Source of the DNA: Lachnospiraceae bacterium
GTDB taxonomy: Bacteria; Bacillota; Clostridia; Lachnospirales; Lachnospiraceae
Assembly (NCBI GenBank): GCA_020860185.1
Contig: JAJBUT010000093.1
Span: 1 to 32,775, forward strand
DNA length: 32,775 nt
Direction: 5' to 3'
Shown: positions 19,381-28,880 of the stretch, piece by piece
Layout of the letters: each line of letters begins with the position of its first letter
How positions within the stretch are numbered: the first letter of the stretch is position 1
Position numbers and translations under genes: made by a program
Notes under the pieces: model-generated
The model's input: only the letters and a program-made list of their open reading frames with translations
Told to the model about the DNA's origin: nothing
The model's database searches: none

Positions 19381-20238
19381 ATGATGCAGTTTTTAAATAA
19401 AATGGAACGCAGATTCGGCAGATATGCCATTCCGGGTCTGATGAAGTATCTGATTGCATGTTATGTCATCGGATATATACTGGAGTATACTGCCCCGAAT
19501 GTACTGAATTATCTGACGCTGGAGCCGTATCTGATTTTTCATAACCTTCAGATCTGGAGACTGATCTCATGGGTGCTGATTCCGCCTTCCAGTTCGAATA
19601 TCATTTTTGTCGTGATCATGCTGATCCTGTACTATCAGCTCGGCACAGCGCTGGAACAGACATGGGGAACCTTCCGCTTTAACCTGTATATTTTCGGCGG
19701 TATTCTGTTTACGATTATCGGATCCCTGATTCTGTTTGTCATCTATGGGGTGAACACACCGGTATCCATCGGCGGCAGCTTCAGCACATACTATATTAAT
19801 ATGACAATCTTCCTGGCCTTTGCCGTCTGCTATCCGGATACGCGGGTCATGCTGTATTTTATCATCCCGATCAAAATGAAATGGATGGCGGTTGTTTATG
19901 CGGTTCTGATTGCGTACAGCTTTGTTGTGACCGGCTCGTGGTCCGGCAGGGTTGTGATCATTGCGTCCATCCTGAATTTCCTGATCTTCTTTGCGATGAC
20001 GAAGAACTTAAAGACGGTCTCGCCGAAGGAGCTGAGACGAAAGCAGAATTTTAAACGTCAGGTGAATCAGAGCAGGCAGAACAGAGAAAAGTCTGCCGCG
20101 GGGGCGATTCACCGGTGCGCGATCTGCGGGCGTACCGAGCTGGATGATCCGAATCTTCAGTTCCGGTACTGTTCCAGATGTAACGGGAATTATGAATACT
20201 GTCAGGATCATTTGTTTACACACAAACATGTAGAGTGA
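19381..20238 (+). CDS. Rhomboid-like multi-TM membrane protein with C-terminal zinc-ribbon-like domain
   Basis: 285 aa; several TM helices, QIWRLISWVLIPPS and LGTALEQTWGTFRFNLYIFGG resemble rhomboid fold features; C-terminus CAICGRTELDDPNLQFRYCSRCNGNYEYCQDH. Confidence 0.75.
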   Translation: MMQFLNKMERRFGRYAIPGLMKYLIACYVIGYILEYTAPNVLNYLTLEPYLIFHNLQIWRLISWVLIPPSSSNIIFVVIMLILYYQLGTALEQTWGTFRFNLYIFGGILFTIIGSLILFVIYGVNTPVSIGGSFSTYYINMTIFLAFAVCYPDTRVMLYFIIPIKMKWMAVVYAVLIAYSFVVTGSWSGRVVIIASILNFLIFFAMTKNLKTVSPKELRRKQNFKRQVNQSRQNREKSAAGAIHRCAICGRTELDDPNLQFRYCSRCNGNYEYCQDHLFTHKHVE

Positions 20239-20245
20239 GGGGTTG

Positions 20246-20293
20246 TAACTATTCAGGGCAGTACTTCGCAGCAGTGCAGGCACTGAACAGTTA
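20246..20293. repeat. Short imperfect palindrome in the intergenic region
   Basis: TAACTATTCAG ... CTGAACAGTTA with partly self-complementary interior. Confidence 0.5.
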
Positions 20294-20318
20294 TGAGGGT
20301 TTTCAAAGGGGGAAAAGA

Positions 20319-20582
20319 ATGGCATTAACAAAGGAAGATCTGGCGGCAATATCAAATCTGGTACAGGAACAGATAGAGCCGCTCAGAAAAGAAGTAAGAA
20401 AGACCAGTCTTTTGCTGGAAAATGATGTTCTTCCGCGGTTACAGAACATCGAATCGTGTTATATAACAACTTATCGGCGATATGTAAAGGGAATCGGTCA
20501 GATTGAGACCATGCAGACCGATATCGACGTTTTAAAGGATGTAGTTGCAGAGCACAGCGAATTATTAAAAAAATTTTCATAA
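20319..20582 (+). CDS. Small predicted coiled-coil hypothetical protein (87 aa)
   Basis: [87 protein letters not shown]; start after AAGGGGG RBS. Confidence 0.7.
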   Translation: MALTKEDLAAISNLVQEQIEPLRKEVRKTSLLLENDVLPRLQNIESCYITTYRRYVKGIGQIETMQTDIDVLKDVVAEHSELLKKFS

Positions 20583-20602
20583 GGAACAGTGGTACAGAGA
20601 AC

Positions 20603-22273
20603 ATGGAAAACGAAACAGCTTCAAAAAATTTTATAGAACAGATCATAGACAGGGATATTGCGGAGGGAAACTGCGGGACGGTATGTACCCGTTTCCCGCC
20701 GGAGCCGAACGGTTATCTCCACATCGGACATGCCAAGTCCATTCTTCTGAATTACGGGCTTGCGCAGGAGTATGGCGGGAAGTTCAATATGCGCTTTGAC
20801 GATACGAACCCGACGAAGGAAAAGGAGGAGTTTGTCGAATCCATCAAGGCGGATATCGCCTGGCTGGGCGCAGACTGGGAGGACAGACTGTTTTTTGCCT
20901 CCGATTATTTTGAGCAGATGTATGAGGCAGCGGTGACGCTGATCAAAAAGGAAAAAGCCTTTGTCTGCGACCTGACGCCGGAGGAGATCCGGGAGTATCG
21001 CGGCACGTTGACGGAGCCGGGAAAGGACAGTCCTTACCGCGGCCGCAGCGTGGAGGAGAATCTGAAGCTGTTCGAGGATATGAAAAACGGCGTTTATAAG
21101 GATGGAGAAAAGGTGCTCCGCGCGAAGATCGACATGGCTTCTCCCAATATTAATATGCGTGATCCGGTCATTTACCGCGTGGCGCATATGACGCATCATC
21201 GAACCGGCGACGCCTGGTGCATTTATCCGATGTACGACTTTGCGCATCCGCTGGAGGATGCCTTTGAGGGTGTGACCCATTCGATCTGCACGCTGGAGTT
21301 TGAGGATCACCGTCCGCTGTATGACTGGGTGGTGCGCGAGGTGGGATTTGAGCACCCGCCGAAACAGATCGAGTTTGCGAAGCTTTATCTGACGAATGTG
21401 GTGACGGGGAAGCGATATATCAAGAAACTGGTGGAGGAGGGCATTGTCGACGGGTGGGACGATCCGCGGCTGGTCTCGATTGCCGCTCTGCGCCGCAGGG
21501 GATTTACGCCGTCCTCCATTAAAAAATTTGTAGATCTCTGCGGCATATCCAAAAGTCAGAGTTCCGTGGATTATGCTATGCTGGAGTATTGCATCCGCGA
21601 GGATCTGAAGATGACCGCGCCCCGCGCCATGGCAGTGCTGGATCCGGTGCGTCTTGTGATCGACAATTATCCGGAGGAACAGACGGAAGAGCTGGAGCTT
21701 GATAATAATCCGGAGAACCCTGCGATGGGGAAACGGCTGGTTCCTTTCAGCAGGGAACTGTACATTGAGAGGGAGGACTTCATGGCGGAGCCTCCGAAGA
21801 AATACCGCCGCCTCTATCCGGGCAATGAGGTACGCCTCATGAGCGCTTATTTTGTCACATGCACCGGATATGAGACTGATGACGTGGGAAATGTGACAAC
21901 AGTTCACTGCACCTATGATCCGGCGAGCCGCGGCGGCAACAGCCCGGACGGACGCAAGGTGCGCGGCACGATTCACTGGGCGGACGCTGCGACTGCGATA
22001 CAGGCGGAGATTCGCCTGTATGAGAATATCATCGACGAGGAAAAAGGTGTTTACAATGAAGACGGCAGCCTGAACCTGAATCCGAATTCTCTGACTGTGC
22101 GGAAGAATTGTTTTGTCGAGCCGTCGCTGCGGACCGCAAAGAGATATGACAGCTTTCAGTTTGTGCGGAATGGATTTTTCTGTGTGGACGCGAAGGACTC
22201 AGCGGAGAATGCGCTGGTGTTCAACCGTATTGTATCGCTGAAGAGTTCCTATAAGATCCCTGTGCAGCAATAG
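20603..22273 (+). CDS. glnS: Glutaminyl-tRNA synthetase
   Basis: [24 protein letters not shown] (HIGH motif), [75 protein letters not shown]. Confidence 0.96.
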   Translation: MENETASKNFIEQIIDRDIAEGNCGTVCTRFPPEPNGYLHIGHAKSILLNYGLAQEYGGKFNMRFDDTNPTKEKEEFVESIKADIAWLGADWEDRLFFASDYFEQMYEAAVTLIKKEKAFVCDLTPEEIREYRGTLTEPGKDSPYRGRSVEENLKLFEDMKNGVYKDGEKVLRAKIDMASPNINMRDPVIYRVAHMTHHRTGDAWCIYPMYDFAHPLEDAFEGVTHSICTLEFEDHRPLYDWVVREVGFEHPPKQIEFAKLYLTNVVTGKRYIKKLVEEGIVDGWDDPRLVSIAALRRRGFTPSSIKKFVDLCGISKSQSSVDYAMLEYCIREDLKMTAPRAMAVLDPVRLVIDNYPEEQTEELELDNNPENPAMGKRLVPFSRELYIEREDFMAEPPKKYRRLYPGNEVRLMSAYFVTCTGYETDDVGNVTTVHCTYDPASRGGNSPDGRKVRGTIHWADAATAIQAEIRLYENIIDEEKGVYNEDGSLNLNPNSLTVRKNCFVEPSLRTAKRYDSFQFVRNGFFCVDAKDSAENALVFNRIVSLKSSYKIPVQQ

Positions 22274-22347
22274 ACCGGTACAAAAAGTAATCCGGGGGTA
22301 CAATCGTCAGGAGACAGAAGGAATCGTTCTACAGTGAAGTGCTTTTA

Positions 22348-22397
22348 AAGCTGATGCGATCAGAGCAAAGAATACCTGATCGTATCAGCTTTTTTTG
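22348..22397 (+). terminator. Intrinsic terminator of glnS, overlapping the 3' end of the convergent regulator gene
   Basis: AAGCTGATGCGATCAG-agcaaagaatac-CTGATCGTATCAGCTTTTTTT. Confidence 0.85.
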
Positions 22398-23962
22398 TCG
22401 TCCTTCAGGTAAGAAATGATAAAGGCAGTGATCGACTGATACGAGTCGCACTCGTCCTGCATGACAGATACAGCCTGTTTGACTTTGTTCAGCACTGTGT
22501 TCCGGTGCAGATAGGTCGCGGCTGCCGTCTGGTTGATGTTCCGGTTATTCTGCAGGTACTGCATGAAAATCCTGCGCAGGTCACTGTGGTGTTCGGTATC
22601 ATACTGTCTGAGTTTCTGATAGCCGGGCGAGGTAATCAGGTTCAGGACGGCGCTGTTTTCCAGCTCTCTGACCAGATACTGGATGGATATGTCTTCAAAA
22701 CGAACATAGGTATTTGCGTTTTCCCGTTCTGTTCCATGCAATTGCAGGGCTTTCTCACATTGAGACACCGCAACAGGCAGGTCTGTCAGGGAAAAGAAAG
22801 CGTTGCTGATCGCACAGGTAAACATATGCCTCTGAAAACTTTCCTCAAAGAGCGGCTTCTCATCGGGAGACAGAAACGTGTGGTTCGTTTTGTGTCCGGA
22901 AATATCACGGAGAATATACAGGGTATTTCGATAGATGAACGGTTTGAGTCCCAGACCGGAATTTTTCAGATTCCAGCAGGAGAAGGATTTTCCGTGGTTA
23001 TCCGGATCGGACCAGTCTGTCCGGGCCAGCAGGAACTGACCGTTCAGGCGGATATCCGGTATGTTTTTGATCTGATCCTCCAGCTGCCTGCGGTTGATCT
23101 GTTCCGGGTGATCCAGTATTTTTCCAAGCAATGACTCGTAGGTTTCCTGAGAAAACTGATGAAAATTGCTTTCCTGACGGAAGTAAAGATCCAGATTTTC
23201 CGATAAAATATTCGTCTGATGGATATATTCCTCCCGGGGATCTTCTTCACACTGGAAGATTAATGCATAAGCGAGCGTTCGGTTTGCACTGGCAAAACGA
23301 TACAGGATACTGTAATAGCTCTGCCTGTTTTGCATTTGATAGTGGCTGATGACAGGCATGCCGGAAAGATCAGACAACGGAAACAGGCCGAGATTCCGAA
23401 GAAATGACATCATTTCCGGAGTCACGTAGCCGAGATTTACGATCTGACTGAACAGGTCATTTTCCTGTCCGGGTTTCTGATCGTGGGCGATGACAGAGAA
23501 ATCCGGATCCAGAATCAGTGTGGGATACATCAGGAAATCAGCGGAAGCATCCAGAAGCTCCTGAACCGGTCTGCGGTTCAGCGTCAGGACATGAAGGGTC
23601 TTATCCCAGTTTTCAAAGAGCTGGAATACATGCAGCAGCCGGTTAAAAACCATGCGGAAGGAATCCTGCGTATACAGAAAAACAATGGATATCTCCCCGG
23701 GAAGTCCCTTCGGAAGTATACTGCGGTCCGGACAGGCGCACAGAAGCGTACTCTGAGCCATCACCGGACTTTTCAGAATCTCAGGCAGGCTTTTTAAGAG
23801 CATCTGGGAAGGTATGAGCTGGAGATAATGCCGGTTCGGGACGTAGGAGAAATCCCGGTCAAACAGCGTGATTCCCTCATAGACGGCGGAAAGATCCGTG
23901 TTCTGTGCCTCATATTCATATTCCGGACAAAAAGTCAGGATAATGCTCAATGATAATTTCAT
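22385..23962 (-). CDS. PucR/CdaR-type transcriptional regulator with C-terminal HTH_30-like domain
   Basis: C-terminus DLRRIFMQYLQNNRNINQTAAATYLHRNTVLNKVKQAVSVM is the PucR-type HTH. Start reassigned to ATG 23962 (MKLSLSIILTFCPEYEYEAQN) with AAGGGG upstream. Confidence 0.85.
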   Translation of the reverse strand: MKLSLSIILTFCPEYEYEAQNTDLSAVYEGITLFDRDFSYVPNRHYLQLIPSQMLLKSLPEILKSPVMAQSTLLCACPDRSILPKGLPGEISIVFLYTQDSFRMVFNRLLHVFQLFENWDKTLHVLTLNRRPVQELLDASADFLMYPTLILDPDFSVIAHDQKPGQENDLFSQIVNLGYVTPEMMSFLRNLGLFPLSDLSGMPVISHYQMQNRQSYYSILYRFASANRTLAYALIFQCEEDPREEYIHQTNILSENLDLYFRQESNFHQFSQETYESLLGKILDHPEQINRRQLEDQIKNIPDIRLNGQFLLARTDWSDPDNHGKSFSCWNLKNSGLGLKPFIYRNTLYILRDISGHKTNHTFLSPDEKPLFEESFQRHMFTCAISNAFFSLTDLPVAVSQCEKALQLHGTERENANTYVRFEDISIQYLVRELENSAVLNLITSPGYQKLRQYDTEHHSDLRRIFMQYLQNNRNINQTAAATYLHRNTVLNKVKQAVSVMQDECDSYQSITAFIISYLKDDKKS

Positions 23963-24042
23963 GATTTTGTCAGCCCCTTCCGATCTGTGCAGAAATTCAT
24001 CTGTACGATTTCCATAGTATTCTACCATAAAATACCGGATAT

Positions 24043-24117
24043 TTGTTAAAAATTTAATAAAAATGTGTGGATTGCACTTTCTTTCGTACAATTCATGTTT
24101 TTTTTTACAAACAATCG
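24043..24117 (+). promoter_or_regulatory. Conserved upstream element copy 1 (formate dehydrogenase genes), including Rex-like palindrome TTGTTAA-AAAT-TTAATAA at 24043-24060
   Basis: Ungapped manual alignment with 28881-28955: AAAAATGTGTGGATTGCACTTTCTTTCGTACAATTCATGTTTTTTTTTACAAACAAT. Confidence 0.75.
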
Positions 24118-24261
24118 AAACTTTCTGTGAGATAAAATAGATATAACATCGATATTCTCTGTGTGTGTGGGACAGTTTTTCCGGATATGATCCGACAGGA
24201 CGAGGATATGGGATAGTTACGCTTTATGATGTATACAAATATTATGTGAAAGGAGATATGT

Positions 24262-26100
24262 ATGAGTAAGATTTTTCTTGCGAATCCGAAGAGTGTCGAT
24301 GCGAAGATCGGTACTCTTCTGGAAAAATTTGAAAGAAAAGTAAAGGGATATCCGCCCGGAACCTGTCCGCTGACGATTCAGTATGCGCTGCTGCAGTCGT
24401 CGGCGAACCAGTCCTGCGGGAAATGTGTGCCGTGCCGCGACGGCCTGCCGCAGCTGGAGATTCTGCTTCGGAGTATCCTGGATGGCGACGCGTCCATGGA
24501 AACGCTGGATCACATGAAAGAGCTCGCGATCATGATCCGTGACACGGCGGACTGTGCGATCGGCTATCAGTCCGCGATTGAGGTGCTGCTGGGACTGGAG
24601 ACCTTTGAGGAGGAGTATATCAGCCACATTCAGAATCATGAATGTCCGGGCAATATCCGGCAGAAGGTTCCGTGTATCAATATGTGCCCGGCACATGTGG
24701 ATATCCCGGGCTATATCGCACTGGTAGGGGAGAACGATTATGCCGGGGCGATCAACCTGATCCGAAAGGACAATCCTTTGCCGACGGCCTGTGCCATGAT
24801 CTGTGAGCATCCCTGCGAAGAGCGGTGCAGGCGCAACCTGATTGACGATTCACTGAATATCCGCGGACTGAAAAAATATGCGGTCGACCAGATCCCGGCG
24901 GATCAGGTTGCCGTACCGGAGGCGAATGTATCGACCGGCAAGAAGATTGCCGTGATCGGCGGCGGCCCGGCAGGTATGACGGCGGCCTATTTTCTGGGGC
25001 TGATGGGTCATAAGGCCGTCATTTTTGAGAGAAGAGACAAACTGGGCGGCATGCTGCGCTACGGCATTCCAAATTATCGATTTCCGAAGAGCCGGCTGGA
25101 TGAGGATATCCGGGCTATTCTGTCGGCAGGTGCGATTGAGATAAAATACAATACGAATGTGGGTGTGGATGTATCGGTTCAGGAAATTTATGAAGCATAT
25201 GACGCCGTGTTTGTCGCCATCGGCGCGCAGGTAGGGAAAACGCTTCGCCTGGAAGGCTCGGATGCCGGCCATGTGGAGTCCGCCGTGGATATGCTGGAGC
25301 GAATCGGCCACGGACAGGTTCCGGATTATTCGGAAAAGACGGTTGTCGTGATCGGCGGAGGCAATGTGGCGATGGACGCGGCCCGGAGCGCAGCCCGCTG
25401 CGGGGCAAAGGATGTCCGCATTGTATACCGGAGACGGCAGGATGATATGACGGCGCTCGATTCAGAGATTGAGTCGGCGATCATGGAAGGCATTGAGCTG
25501 ATGACTCTTCAGGCTCCGCTTGCGATAGAAAAGAATCCGGACGGAAACTGCAGCGCGCTGATTGCGCAGCCGCAGATGATCGGTCCCTATGACCGCGCCG
25601 GTCGCCCCAGCCCGATGAATGCCAACAAGGAGCCGATACGGATTCCGTGCGATGTCATTCTGATCGCGGTGGGGCAGGATATCGTCAGTCAGCCGTTTAA
25701 GGAGTTCGGCATGCCGACAAAGAGAGGCGCCTTTGTCGCGGGACTGGATACGGCGGTGGAGGAGATACCCGGCGTATTTGCCGGCGGAGACTGCGCGACC
25801 GGGCCGGCTACAGCCATCCGCGCGATTGCGGCCGGCAAGGTGGCTGCCCGTAACATCGATGAATATCTGGGGTATCATCATAAACTGAACAGTAACGCGG
25901 AGGCGCCGGAAGCCAGGGAAAACAACCGGATTCCGACCGGGCGTGCCAATATCACTGAACGGCCGGCTTATCTGCGCAAGCTGGATTTTGAACATGTGGA
26001 AAACCCGTTTACATATGAGGAGGCGATGCAGGAGGCAGGCCGGTGCCTGCGCTGCGACCACTTCGGATGCGGTGTACTGGAAGGAGGCAGAGATAAATGA
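24262..26100 (+). CDS. FAD/NAD(P)-binding oxidoreductase: NuoF C-terminal-like [4Fe-4S] domain fused to GltD/NfnB-like module
   Basis: N-terminus SCGKCVPCRDGLPQLEILLRSILDG...DCAIGYQ parallels the NuoF C-terminal cluster domain; then CINMCPAHVDIPGYIALV, IAVIGGGPAGMTAAYFLGLMGH, VVVIGGGNVAMDAARSAARCGA, GVFAGGDCATGPATAIRAIAAGK. Confidence 0.9.
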   Translation: MSKIFLANPKSVDAKIGTLLEKFERKVKGYPPGTCPLTIQYALLQSSANQSCGKCVPCRDGLPQLEILLRSILDGDASMETLDHMKELAIMIRDTADCAIGYQSAIEVLLGLETFEEEYISHIQNHECPGNIRQKVPCINMCPAHVDIPGYIALVGENDYAGAINLIRKDNPLPTACAMICEHPCEERCRRNLIDDSLNIRGLKKYAVDQIPADQVAVPEANVSTGKKIAVIGGGPAGMTAAYFLGLMGHKAVIFERRDKLGGMLRYGIPNYRFPKSRLDEDIRAILSAGAIEIKYNTNVGVDVSVQEIYEAYDAVFVAIGAQVGKTLRLEGSDAGHVESAVDMLERIGHGQVPDYSEKTVVVIGGGNVAMDAARSAARCGAKDVRIVYRRRQDDMTALDSEIESAIMEGIELMTLQAPLAIEKNPDGNCSALIAQPQMIGPYDRAGRPSPMNANKEPIRIPCDVILIAVGQDIVSQPFKEFGMPTKRGAFVAGLDTAVEEIPGVFAGGDCATGPATAIRAIAAGKVAARNIDEYLGYHHKLNSNAEAPEARENNRIPTGRANITERPAYLRKLDFEHVENPFTYEEAMQEAGRCLRCDHFGCGVLEGGRDK

Positions 26101-28811
26101 TCCGATTGATAATAGATGGAAAAGATATAGAGACCGCTCCCGGTACGACTATCCTGGAGGCTGCCCGAAGCGCCGGAATCGAGATACCGACCCTTTGTCA
26201 TCTGAAGCATGTCAATGAGATCGGTTGCTGCCGTCTGTGTGTCGTGGAGGCAGAGGGCATTGATAAGCTGTTGCCCGCCTGTAATACAAAGGTACGGGAG
26301 GGAATGGTCATCCGCACCAAAAACGAACGTATCACAAAAGCACGCCGGCTGGTACTGGATCTGCTGCTCTCCAATCACAGACAGGACTGTTTCAGCTGTT
26401 CAAAAAACGGCGCCTGTGAGCTGCAGAAATACTGCGTAGAATACGGGCTGGAGCATTCCTCCTATGACGGCACCCGTATCAAGATCGAGAAGCCGGAGCG
26501 CAAATCACATCCGTTCCTGCATTACCGCCCGGAGCTCTGTCTGCACTGCCAGCGCTGTGTCAGTACCTGTGCGAAATCGACCGGACGGCATGCGATCATT
26601 CTGCGGAAAACCGGAAATTATAATATTATCGAAGCTCCTTTCGGAGACGACTGGAAATCTTCTCTCTGTGAGTCATGCGGCAACTGCGCGCAGGCCTGTC
26701 CGACCGGCGCAATCACCGAGAAACGCAGAAAAGAATACAGAGAGTGGGATGTCCGCCATGTCCGGACGACCTGTCCGCACTGTGCGACCGGCTGTCAGTT
26801 TGATCTGGTTGTAAAGAACAACCGTATCGTGGACGTCCAGGCAGCGGACGGACCCTCGAACCACGGACTGGTCTGTGTAAAAGGGCGTTCCGGCAGCTTT
26901 GATTTCGTTCATTCGCCGGATCGGATTAAGTATCCGCTGATCAAAAATAAAGAGACGGGTGAGTTTGAGCGCGCCAGCTGGGACGAGGCCCTGGATCTGG
27001 TGGCGTCTAAATTTATGGAGATAAAAAAGAAATACGGCGCAGAGTCCCTGGCCGGATTTGCCTGCTCGCGTTCTCCGAACGAAGATGTCTATATGGTACA
27101 GAAGATGGTGCGCACCTGCTTCGGCAGCAACAATGTGGATAACTGTGCCCGCGTCTGCCACTCGGCCTCTGTGGCCGGCCTTGCGATGACGCTGGGATCA
27201 GGTGCGATGACGAATCCGATCTATGATATCACACACGATGTGGACTGTATCATGCTGGTCGGATCCAATCCGGAGGAAGCGCACCCGGTAGTTGGTATGC
27301 AGATCCGACAGGCAGTACAGAACGGAACGCGTCTTATTGTGGTCGATCCGCGGGATATCGGGCTGACGCAGTACGCGGACATTCATCTGAAACTGCAGCC
27401 CGGGACAAATATCGCGTTTGCCAACGGCATGATGCATGTCATGATCAAAGAAAACCTGATTGATCGAAAATTCGTTGAAGAGCGCTCAGAAGGATTTGAA
27501 GAATTAAAGGAGATTGTAAAAGAGTATACGCCGGAATATGTAGGCGGAATCTGTCATATCGATCCCGATCAGCTGATTGAAGCGGCCAGAATGTACGCGA
27601 CAGCCAAAAAGGCACCGATCATTTACTGTCTGGGCGTGACCGAGCACACGACCGGTACCGAGGGCGTGATGTCCATGTCAAATATGGCGATGCTCTGCGG
27701 GAAGCTCGGAAAATCCGGCTGCGGCGTTAATCCGCTGCGCGGACAGAATAATGTACAGGGCGCCTGCGATATGGGAGCTATGCCGACGGATTTCCCCGGA
27801 TATCAGAAGGTGACAAATCCTGATGTCGTCAGAAAATTTGAGAATGCCTGGGGTGTGCCTTTGAGCAGGAAACCCGGCGTCCATGCGACGGATGTATTCC
27901 CTGCCGCCATCAAAAAGGAGATCCGCGGCCTGTATATCTACGGCGAGGATCCGATTGTGACGGACGCCGACACAACGCATATTATCAAAGCGCTGGAGAG
28001 CCTGGACTTTTTCGTTCTGCAGGAGCTGTTTATGACGGAGACGGCAAAATACGCGGACGTGATACTCCCGGGTATGAGTTATGCGGAAAAAGAGGGCACT
28101 TTCTCCAATACGGAGCGGCGCGTGCAGCGCGTGCGGAAAGCGGTGGATCTGACGGCGGATCCGGAGTTTGATATCCGGCTGGACACAGACATCATCATAG
28201 ATCTGATGAACCGGATGGGGTATTCGCAGAAACAGGTTACTTCTGCTGAGATTATGGACGAGATTGCCTCACTCACGCCGAGCTTTGGCGGAATCAGCCA
28301 TGCACGGCTGGATGCCATGAACGGACAGGGGCTGCAGTGGCCCTGTCTGAACAGGGATCACCCGGGCACACCGATCATGCATGTCGGGAAATTTACCCGC
28401 GGGAGAGGATGGCTGTATCCGACACGGTATACGCCGTCGGCCGAGCTGCCGGATGAGGAATATCCGCTGTTCCTGATGACGGGACGTATCCTGTATCACT
28501 ACACGACGCGCGCCATGACGGGCCGCACGCCGGGACTGATGGAGATTGAGGGGCGTTCCTATATTGAGATGAATGAGATGGATGCGGCGCGACTCGGCAT
28601 ATTAGACGGAGAACCGGTTCGCGCGAGCTCGCGGCGTGCTTCGATCATCACGACAGCCAGAGTCGGAACCAAAGTTTCTGAGGGAGAGACCTGGATGCCA
28701 TTCCATTTCCCGGACGGAAATGCGAACTGGCTGACACATGCCGCGCTGGATCCGTTCTGCCGGATTCCGGAGTACAAGGTGTGCGCGATTCGCGTGGAAA
28801 AGCTGACCTGA
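26097..28811 (+). CDS. fdhF: Formate dehydrogenase alpha subunit (NuoG-type N-terminal Fe-S domains plus molybdopterin domain; Cys active-site type)
   Basis: 904 aa; HLKHVNEIGCCRLCVVEAEG, HRQDCFSCSKNGACELQ, CLHCQRCVSTC, CESCGNCAQACP, CPHCATGCQFDLVV, NCARVCHSASVAGLAMTLGSGAMTNPI, PLRGQNNVQGACDMGAMP. ATGA overlap with the previous gene. Confidence 0.92.
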   Translation: MIRLIIDGKDIETAPGTTILEAARSAGIEIPTLCHLKHVNEIGCCRLCVVEAEGIDKLLPACNTKVREGMVIRTKNERITKARRLVLDLLLSNHRQDCFSCSKNGACELQKYCVEYGLEHSSYDGTRIKIEKPERKSHPFLHYRPELCLHCQRCVSTCAKSTGRHAIILRKTGNYNIIEAPFGDDWKSSLCESCGNCAQACPTGAITEKRRKEYREWDVRHVRTTCPHCATGCQFDLVVKNNRIVDVQAADGPSNHGLVCVKGRSGSFDFVHSPDRIKYPLIKNKETGEFERASWDEALDLVASKFMEIKKKYGAESLAGFACSRSPNEDVYMVQKMVRTCFGSNNVDNCARVCHSASVAGLAMTLGSGAMTNPIYDITHDVDCIMLVGSNPEEAHPVVGMQIRQAVQNGTRLIVVDPRDIGLTQYADIHLKLQPGTNIAFANGMMHVMIKENLIDRKFVEERSEGFEELKEIVKEYTPEYVGGICHIDPDQLIEAARMYATAKKAPIIYCLGVTEHTTGTEGVMSMSNMAMLCGKLGKSGCGVNPLRGQNNVQGACDMGAMPTDFPGYQKVTNPDVVRKFENAWGVPLSRKPGVHATDVFPAAIKKEIRGLYIYGEDPIVTDADTTHIIKALESLDFFVLQELFMTETAKYADVILPGMSYAEKEGTFSNTERRVQRVRKAVDLTADPEFDIRLDTDIIIDLMNRMGYSQKQVTSAEIMDEIASLTPSFGGISHARLDAMNGQGLQWPCLNRDHPGTPIMHVGKFTRGRGWLYPTRYTPSAELPDEEYPLFLMTGRILYHYTTRAMTGRTPGLMEIEGRSYIEMNEMDAARLGILDGEPVRASSRRASIITTARVGTKVSEGETWMPFHFPDGNANWLTHAALDPFCRIPEYKVCAIRVEKLT

Positions 28812-28880
28812 TGGTTCGGACTTAGTGCGCCCACGGATTGAAAAAGTGCAGTCCGTGAGAAGTGTCTTTCTGTGAGCATG

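Noticed and set aside
20621-21976. 451-aa ORF antisense to glnS
   Set aside because: Fully overlaps a confidently identified gene; composition (many His/Arg/Leu) is typical of shadow ORFs on the complementary strand of GC-rich-codon genes.
24059-24085. Sigma-54 (-24/-12) promoter reading of TGGATTGCAC
   Set aside because: Does not fit TGGCAC-N5-TTGCA spacing; conserved block is better described as an operator of unknown type.
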